From: Oscillospiraceae bacterium
GTDB lineage: Bacteria; Bacillota; Clostridia; Oscillospirales; Oscillospiraceae
Direction of reading: 5' to 3'
NCBI GenBank assembly: GCA_017461445.1
Contig: JAFTXW010000011.1
Coordinates: 62,001-126,000, forward strand
Length of the DNA: 64,000 nucleotides
Of the stretch, positions 59,063-64,000 are shown piece after piece. Both the position numbers and the translations under genes were made by a program. The notes below the pieces were generated by a model. The model did no database searches. It saw only the letters and a program-made list of their open reading frames with translations, and was not told the origin of the DNA. The stretch's first letter is position 1, and each line of letters starts with the position of its first letter.

Positions 59063-59894
59063 CAAGATCGATTTTGTGGCCCTGGTGGCTGTTGACCGGG
59101 CCAACGCCAACGGCGATCCCCTGAACGGGAACCGCCCCCGGACGGATTACAATGGTTTCGGCGAAATGAGCGACGTGTGCATCAAGCGCAAGATCCGCAA
59201 CCGGATGCAGGATCTGGGACAGCCCATCTTTGTCCAGTCCGAGGACCGGTGCGACGATGGCTTCGGCAGTCTCAGCGAGCGGGCGTCCAATGAAATGAAG
59301 GGTGAAAAGAACCGGGACGTTTACGCCCGGAAGGCCTGTGAAAAGTGGCTGGATGTCCGCACCTTTGGCCAGGTCTTTGCCTTCAAGGATGCCAAGGGTG
59401 TTTCCGTGGGCGTTCGGGGGCCTGTGTCCATCCATCAGGCGGTCAGCGTCTCCCCCATCGAGGTGGAATCCCTGCAGATCACCAAGAGCGTCAACGGTGA
59501 GAAGGGCGAAAAGGGCGGTGCCCGCACCTCCGATACCATGGGTATGAAGCACTTCGTCCGCTTCGGCCTGTATCTGTTAAAGGGCTCCATTAATGTGCAG
59601 CTGGCACAGAAGACCGGGTTTACATATGAGGATGCCCAGGTGGTGAAGGAGTGCCTGCGGACACTGTTCGTCAACGATGCCTCCTCCGCACGGCCTGAAG
59701 GCTCCATGGAGGTTGTAAAGCTGTACTGGTTCGAGCACAACTGCCCCGCCGGACAGTATTCCGCCGCGAAGGTCCACCGCAGCGTGAAGGTAACTCCCAA
59801 GGTGACCGGCGGGGTGCCCCAGAGTGTGGAGGATTACGAGATCACCCTGGAGGAGCTGCCCGGCCTGATGCCTGAGATTATCGATGGCGTATAA
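59046..59894 (+). CDS. cas7c: Cas7c (Csd2), backbone subunit of I-C Cascade
   Basis: 282 residues, usual Csd2 length. It coats the crRNA as a multi-copy filament. NKIDFVALVAVDRANANGDPLNGNRPRTDYNGFGEMSDVCIKRKIRNRMQDLG is the Cas7c start, followed by VRGPVSIHQAVSVSPIEVESLQITKSVNG. Overlaps cas8c by 17 nt and cas4 by 11 nt. Confidence 0.96.
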   Translation: MSKLNNKIDFVALVAVDRANANGDPLNGNRPRTDYNGFGEMSDVCIKRKIRNRMQDLGQPIFVQSEDRCDDGFGSLSERASNEMKGEKNRDVYARKACEKWLDVRTFGQVFAFKDAKGVSVGVRGPVSIHQAVSVSPIEVESLQITKSVNGEKGEKGGARTSDTMGMKHFVRFGLYLLKGSINVQLAQKTGFTYEDAQVVKECLRTLFVNDASSARPEGSMEVVKLYWFEHNCPAGQYSAAKVHRSVKVTPKVTGGVPQSVEDYEITLEELPGLMPEIIDGV

Positions 59895-60546
59895 GGAGGA
59901 AGAATACCTGCAGCTTTCGGGCCTGCAGCACTTTTCCTTCTGCCGCCGCCAATGGGCACTGATCCACATTGAGCAGCAATGGGCAGAAAATTTTCGGACT
60001 GCCGACGGGCGCATTCTTCATGAAAAGGCCCACGATGCCTCCCAGCGGGAACGGCGGGGCGATCTGCTGATCACCCGGGATATGAGCGTCCATTCCGCTT
60101 CGCTTGGGATCAGCGGCTCCTGCGATGTGGTGGAATTCCGCCGGGACAGCGGCGGGATTCCTCTGCCGGGCCAGGAAGGACTGTGGCAGCCCTATCCCGT
60201 GGAATACAAGCGGGGCGTGGCCAAAATCGTGGACGCGGATCGGCTGCAGCTGTGTGCCCAGGCCATGTGCCTGGAGGAAATGCTCTGCTGCGATATCCCT
60301 GAGGGGGCCCTGTTTTACGGGGAGACCCGGCGGCGGGAAATCGTTGCGTTTTCCGAAGAACTTCGGGAGCAGGTTCGGTCTCTTCTGACGGAAATGCACG
60401 AGCTGTACCGCAGAAGCCACACTCCGAAGGTCAAGCCCTCCAAGGGCTGCAATGCCTGTTCCCTGCGGGAGCTGTGTCTGCCGAAGCTGATGAAAAAACG
60501 CAGTGTCACGGACTACCTGCGCAAAAGTTTGGAGGAGCCCCAATGA
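59884..60546 (+). CDS. cas4: Cas4 (type I-C adaptation exonuclease)
   Basis: 220 residues. The RecB-type nuclease trims and PAM-selects prespacers for Cas1-Cas2. The 4Fe-4S cysteines are C20 (FSFCRRQWALIHIEQQW), C189, C192 and C198 (GCNACSLRELC). Catalytic D81 (DVVEF) and E107/K109 (VEYKRG) are present. The start lies within cas7c with no RBS of its own, so translation is coupled. Overlaps cas1 by 4 nt. Confidence 0.95.
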   Translation: MAYKEEEYLQLSGLQHFSFCRRQWALIHIEQQWAENFRTADGRILHEKAHDASQRERRGDLLITRDMSVHSASLGISGSCDVVEFRRDSGGIPLPGQEGLWQPYPVEYKRGVAKIVDADRLQLCAQAMCLEEMLCCDIPEGALFYGETRRREIVAFSEELREQVRSLLTEMHELYRRSHTPKVKPSKGCNACSLRELCLPKLMKKRSVTDYLRKSLEEPQ

Positions 60547-61574
60547 GACATCTTCTCAATACCCTTTTCGTCACCTCCCAGGACGCTTATCTGTCGTTGG
60601 AAGGCGAGAATGTGGTCATAAACCGGGAGAAAACTGTAGTTGGGCGGTTCCCGCTGCACAATCTGTCCATGATCGTCAGCTTTTCCTACGCGGGAGCCTC
60701 CCCTGCCCTGATGGGTGCCTGCGCGGAGCGAGATGTAGGCCTGGCCTTCTGCACCCCAAGGGGGAAATTTCTCGCCCGGTCATCGGGGATCAGCCGGGGA
60801 AACGTACTTCTGCGCCGAACCCAATACCGCTGCGCCGACGATCCCGGGGAAAGCTGCCGCATTGCCCGGAGCATGATTTTCGGCAAGCTTCACAACGCCC
60901 GCTGGAGCATGGAGCGGACCCGGCGGGATCACAAGCTCCGAATCGATGAGACCGCCTTCCAGACAGCCTGCACCGTCCACAAGGAGTTGCTTCCGCAGAT
61001 TTTGGAGGTCACCGACCTGGAATCTCTCCGGGGACTGGAAGGCGCGGCGGCCAATGCCTATTTCGGTGTCTTCGATGACATGATCCTGCGGCAGAAGGAG
61101 GACTTTTTCTTCCGCGGCAGGAACCGCCGTCCGCCCCTGGACAATGTGAACGCCCTGCTATCCTTTGCCTACAGCCTGCTGGCCAACGACTGCGCCTCCG
61201 CTCTGGAAAGCGTGGGTCTGGATGCCTATGTGGGCTTTCTCCACCGGGATCGGCCCGGCCGGACTTCGCTGGCCCTGGATCTGATGGAGGAGCTTCGCCC
61301 CTGCATGGCAGACCGTTTCGTACTGACGGTCATCAATAATCGTGTGCTCTCCGGGACGGATTTTGAAAAGGCCGAAAGCAGTGCTGTCCGCATGACCGAT
61401 GACGGCCGCCGGAAGTTCCTGAAGCAGTGGCAGGAGCGGAAGCAGGAAGCCATTACCCACCCCTATCTGGAGGAAAAGATCCCCTGGGGGCTGGTACCCT
61501 ATGTGCAGGCACTGCTGCTGGCGAGGTATCTCCGGGGCGATCTCGATGGCTATCCGCCCTTCCTATGGAAATGA
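60543..61574 (+). CDS. cas1: Cas1 integrase (type I-C)
   Basis: 343 residues from the ATG at 60543, in the cas4 stop (ATGA). It inserts spacers with Cas2. Metal ligands by eye: E166 (GLEGAAANAYFG), H234 (GFLHRDRPGRTSLALDLMEE) and E249. The N-terminal beta domain (TLFVTSQDAYLSLEGENVVI) is intact. Nine nt separate it from cas2. Confidence 0.96.
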   Translation: MRHLLNTLFVTSQDAYLSLEGENVVINREKTVVGRFPLHNLSMIVSFSYAGASPALMGACAERDVGLAFCTPRGKFLARSSGISRGNVLLRRTQYRCADDPGESCRIARSMIFGKLHNARWSMERTRRDHKLRIDETAFQTACTVHKELLPQILEVTDLESLRGLEGAAANAYFGVFDDMILRQKEDFFFRGRNRRPPLDNVNALLSFAYSLLANDCASALESVGLDAYVGFLHRDRPGRTSLALDLMEELRPCMADRFVLTVINNRVLSGTDFEKAESSAVRMTDDGRRKFLKQWQERKQEAITHPYLEEKIPWGLVPYVQALLLARYLRGDLDGYPPFLWK

Positions 61575-61583
61575 GGCTACGCT

Positions 61584-61874
61584 ATGATGGTGCTTATCAC
61601 ATACGATGTCAACACCGAAGACGCCGCCGGACGGAAGCGGCTGCGGCAGATCGCCAAGCAGTGCGTTAATTACGGCCAGCGTGTCCAGAATTCCGTATTC
61701 GAGTGCGTTGTGGACGCGGCCCAGTGCCGGCAGCTTCAGCACAAGCTGCTTAAGATCATGGACGAGGATAAGGACAGCCTGCGGTTTTACTATCTGGGCA
61801 ACCAGTATCAGGCTAAAATCGAGCACTTCGGCTGCAAGCAGACCTACGAGGCAGAGGGCGTTCTGATGGTCTAG
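61584..61874 (+). CDS. cas2: Cas2 (type I-C)
   Basis: 96 residues. MMVLITYDVNTEDAAGRKRLRQIAKQC is the ferredoxin-like start, with D8 the conserved aspartate. GQRVQNSVFECVVDAAQC and FYYLGNQYQAKIEHFG are the family blocks. It scaffolds Cas1 during integration. Last cas gene, 170 nt before the first repeat. Confidence 0.96.
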   Translation: MMVLITYDVNTEDAAGRKRLRQIAKQCVNYGQRVQNSVFECVVDAAQCRQLQHKLLKIMDEDKDSLRFYYLGNQYQAKIEHFGCKQTYEAEGVLMV

Positions 61875-62044
61875 TGCGAAGCGGAAGAACGCAGCGATTC
61901 CCGGACAGGTTCGCACCGGAAATTCTCTGCATGACTGGGGTATTTTCCCCTTAATAACTTCTGTGAATTTATTTTTGCGGAAAATGTAAACCAAATTTGT
62001 TCATTGCGCAAAAGATACGAACGCCGTTTTTGTATACTTTTGCA
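61875..62044 (+). promoter_or_regulatory. CRISPR leader
   Basis: 170 nt between cas2 and the first repeat. It opens with TGCGAAGCGG paired loosely with GGTTCGCA, then becomes AT-rich. A TATACT at 62033-62038 lies 7 nt from repeat 1 and may be its -10, though no -35 is well placed. New spacers are expected to enter next to it at 62045. Confidence 0.75.
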
Positions 62045-64000
62045 GTCCCACCCCTCACGGGGTGGGTGGATTGAAATGATTCCGGCCCCGCCCTCCAGGG
62101 CAAATGCCCGGGTCCCACCCCTCACGGGGTGGGTGGATTGAAATTATTTTCCCGAACAGCTGTTTGGTAAAATGAGTGGTCCCACCCCTCACGGGGTGGG
62201 TGGATTGAAATCCCATTTGCGGAGTGGATTGACCTTCTAGAAGAGTCCCACCCCTCACGGGGTGGGTGGATTGAAATATCGGATACCACACCTTAACCGA
62301 AATAAAATTCGGTCCCACCCCTCACGGGGTGGGTGGATTGAAATCACAACTACGGCCTTTGATGACCTGGTGGAAGAGTCCCACCCCTCACGGGGTGGGT
62401 GGATTGAAATGATTTGTATAATCTACTTGCCGCCCTGGCTGCCGGTCCCACCCCTCACGGGGTGGGTGGATTGAAATCATATATTCGTGAAAAAATCCAT
62501 GGTGCTACCCTGTCCCACCCCTCACGGGGTGGGTGGATTGAAATATGATCGCAGGCATTCTTATCGTATTCAAGATCAGTCCCACCCCTCACGGGGTGGG
62601 TGGATTGAAATCCCGACAGAATAAGGCACCCTCAAACAAGGAATTGTCCCACCCCTCACGGGGTGGGTGGATTGAAATCTGAAATTAACAACCAATATCG
62701 TTGTATCTGTCGTCCCACCCCTCACGGGGTGGGTGGATTGAAATTGGGCTATGACACCGGGGGCGTGGACGGCATCTGTCCCACCCCTCACGGGGTGGGT
62801 GGATTGAAATTTTTTGTATTCATAGGAGTTCCACCCCTCCGCCGGTCCCACCCCTCACGGGGTGGGTGGATTGAAATCGACGTTTTTGCCGGATGGCTAC
62901 CGCCAGCAGGGTCCCACCCCTCACGGGGTGGGTGGATTGAAATGGTTTCGGTCATAAGTATCACCTCCTTTCAAGGTGTCCCACCCCTCACGGGGTGGGT
63001 GGATTGAAATTCCGGGCCCCTGGACGTGGAAAATCAGCTGAATGTCCCACCCCTCACGGGGTGGGTGGATTGAAATTCGGTTGTCAGATGCTTGGACATG
63101 GCGTCCATGGGGTCCCACCCCTCACGGGGTGGGTGGATTGAAATCTCCGGGGCTTGATTTGATCCCGCAGGGCCTGGGTCCCACCCCTCACGGGGTGGGT
63201 GGATTGAAATAAATACACTGCGAATCTGGCAAGCTATCAAGGAAGTCCCACCCCTCACGGGGTGGGTGGATTGAAATAGAACGCAACAAAAACCAAGAAA
63301 GCAGACAAATGTCCCACCCCTCACGGGGTGGGTGGATTGAAATTACTATCGAGGTAAAATATGAGTGACATTAAAGAAGTCCCACCCCTCACGGGGTGGG
63401 TGGATTGAAATTCTTGTTGTGCTGCCATTGCTTCGGCATCCGGCAGTCCCACCCCTCACGGGGTGGGTGGATTGAAATTCCCGCTGGAGGCATCCGCAGG
63501 ACTTGCTGATCCGTCCCACCCCTCACTGGGTGGGTGGATTGAAATCCAGATATAGGAGTGATGTCCCTTGACGGAGGTAGTCCCACCCCTCACGGGGTGG
63601 GTGGATTGAAATGGCATCTATCGGGACGAGATACACTATTCTGCCGAGTCCCACCCCTCACGGGGTGGGTGGATTGAAATCCGAAAGTCCGGTGCGCTGT
63701 GTTCCATCCCTTCCGTCCCACCCCTCACGGGGTGGGTGGATTGAAATTTCCTTGGCTCTCTGGATGCTGACGGTGAATTGGTCCCACCCCTCACGGGGTG
63801 GGTGGATTGAAATCTGTGAGCTGGATACCCTCAACGCCGTGTATTCCGTCCCACCCCTCACGGGGTGGGTGGATTGAAATCAGAAACAAAGTATACATTT
63901 CCCAGAACCGCCAGTCCCACCCCTCACGGGGTGGGTGGATTGAAATCTGATCATATCTACAATACTACAGGGGCCGAAAAGTCCCACCCCTCACGGGGTG
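62045..64000 (+). CRISPR. type I-C CRISPR array, 29 full repeats plus one cut by the window end
   Basis: 33-nt repeat starting GTCCCACCCC, with loop TCAC, stem GGGGTGGG and ending TGGATTGAAAT. The stem CCCACCCC/GGGGTGGG leaves an 11-nt 3' tail, the expected 5' handle after Cas5c cleavage. Unit spacing is 66-68 nt, so spacers are 33-35 nt. All full repeats seen are alike except repeat 23 (63513), which has CACTGGG for CACGGGG. Repeat starts include 62045, 62112, 62179, 62245, 62312 and, last, 63981 (20 nt visible). The array continues to the right. Confidence 0.98.

Noticed and set aside
61875-62044. A small gene in the leader
   Set aside because: Frames are short, AT-rich and without an RBS; position and composition fit a leader.
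62812-62844. Spacer 12 contains TTCCACCCCTCC, similar to the repeat start
   Set aside because: Only about ten bases match and the flanking repeats are intact and normally spaced, so this is likely chance and not a decayed extra repeat.
62055-63877. Short frames inside the CRISPR array on both strands (GVGGLK or STHPVRGGT repeats)
   Set aside because: They are translations of the CRISPR repeat and spacers.

Overview
The window reads as a chromosomal segment of an anaerobic, GC-rich, endospore-forming member of the Clostridia, most like gut Oscillospirales. That placement is an inference from gene content. It carries the spore-coat ATPase SpoIVA behind a sigma-E-like promoter, HPr kinase, RNase J, the clostridial RNase/barstar pair, AdhE, zinc-ribbon L28 and L32, and no respiratory genes. 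About nine tenths is coding. The first gene (FAD protein) and the CRISPR array are both cut by the window edges.

Layout. 1-8.2 kb: two FAD/NAD(P) flavoproteins, an S4 RNA-binding protein with a DUF896 peptide, a lone phage-type holin, a YgiQ radical-SAM protein, a YjbR/pyrophosphatase-like pair and a thyA-folA operon. 8.3-16 kb: a very large secreted GH24 lysozyme with about eleven SH3b repeats, mnmA and a YfhO membrane protein. 16-19 kb: a small membrane protein, an array of mini-hairpins, a PH-domain protein and spoIVA. 19-25 kb: yceD-rpmF, an acetyltransferase gene enclosed by perfect 29-bp inverted repeats, der-plsY-gpsA, a frameshifted acetyltransferase and rpmB. 25-35 kb: hprK with a pseudouridine synthase, an XRE regulator, an S51 peptidase, an alanine/glycine symporter, an ECF sigma/anti-sigma pair, adhE behind a perfect 18-bp palindrome, and tspO.

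35-46 kb: a complete minus-strand argGHCJBDF cluster followed by fumAB. It makes arginine from glutamate by the cyclic acetyl-ornithine route, and the fumarate released by ArgH could be hydrated by FumAB. Two ARG-box-like sites 20 bp apart lie just upstream of the argG promoter, and a perfect one lies beyond them, next to a dicarboxylate/amino acid symporter. 46-54 kb: RNase J, a dihydrouridine synthase, two uronate-catabolism genes (SDR mannonate oxidoreductase and UxuA), a secreted barnase-type RNase with its barstar, and an AraC-GyrI regulator.

54-64 kb: a complete type I-C CRISPR-Cas locus (cas3-cas5c-cas8c-cas7c-cas4-cas1-cas2), a leader, and an array with 29 full repeats plus one truncated by the window end. 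At least two spacers read as phage-like ribosome-binding-site/start-codon segments.

The least explained part of the window is its non-coding repeats. These are purine-rich GTTAGGA or GTTGAAA inverted repeats in four places (one pair enclosing a gene like a cassette), a 108-bp imperfect palindrome, GGGGAGG-type palindromes and a chain of small hairpins joined by ATATCGA.
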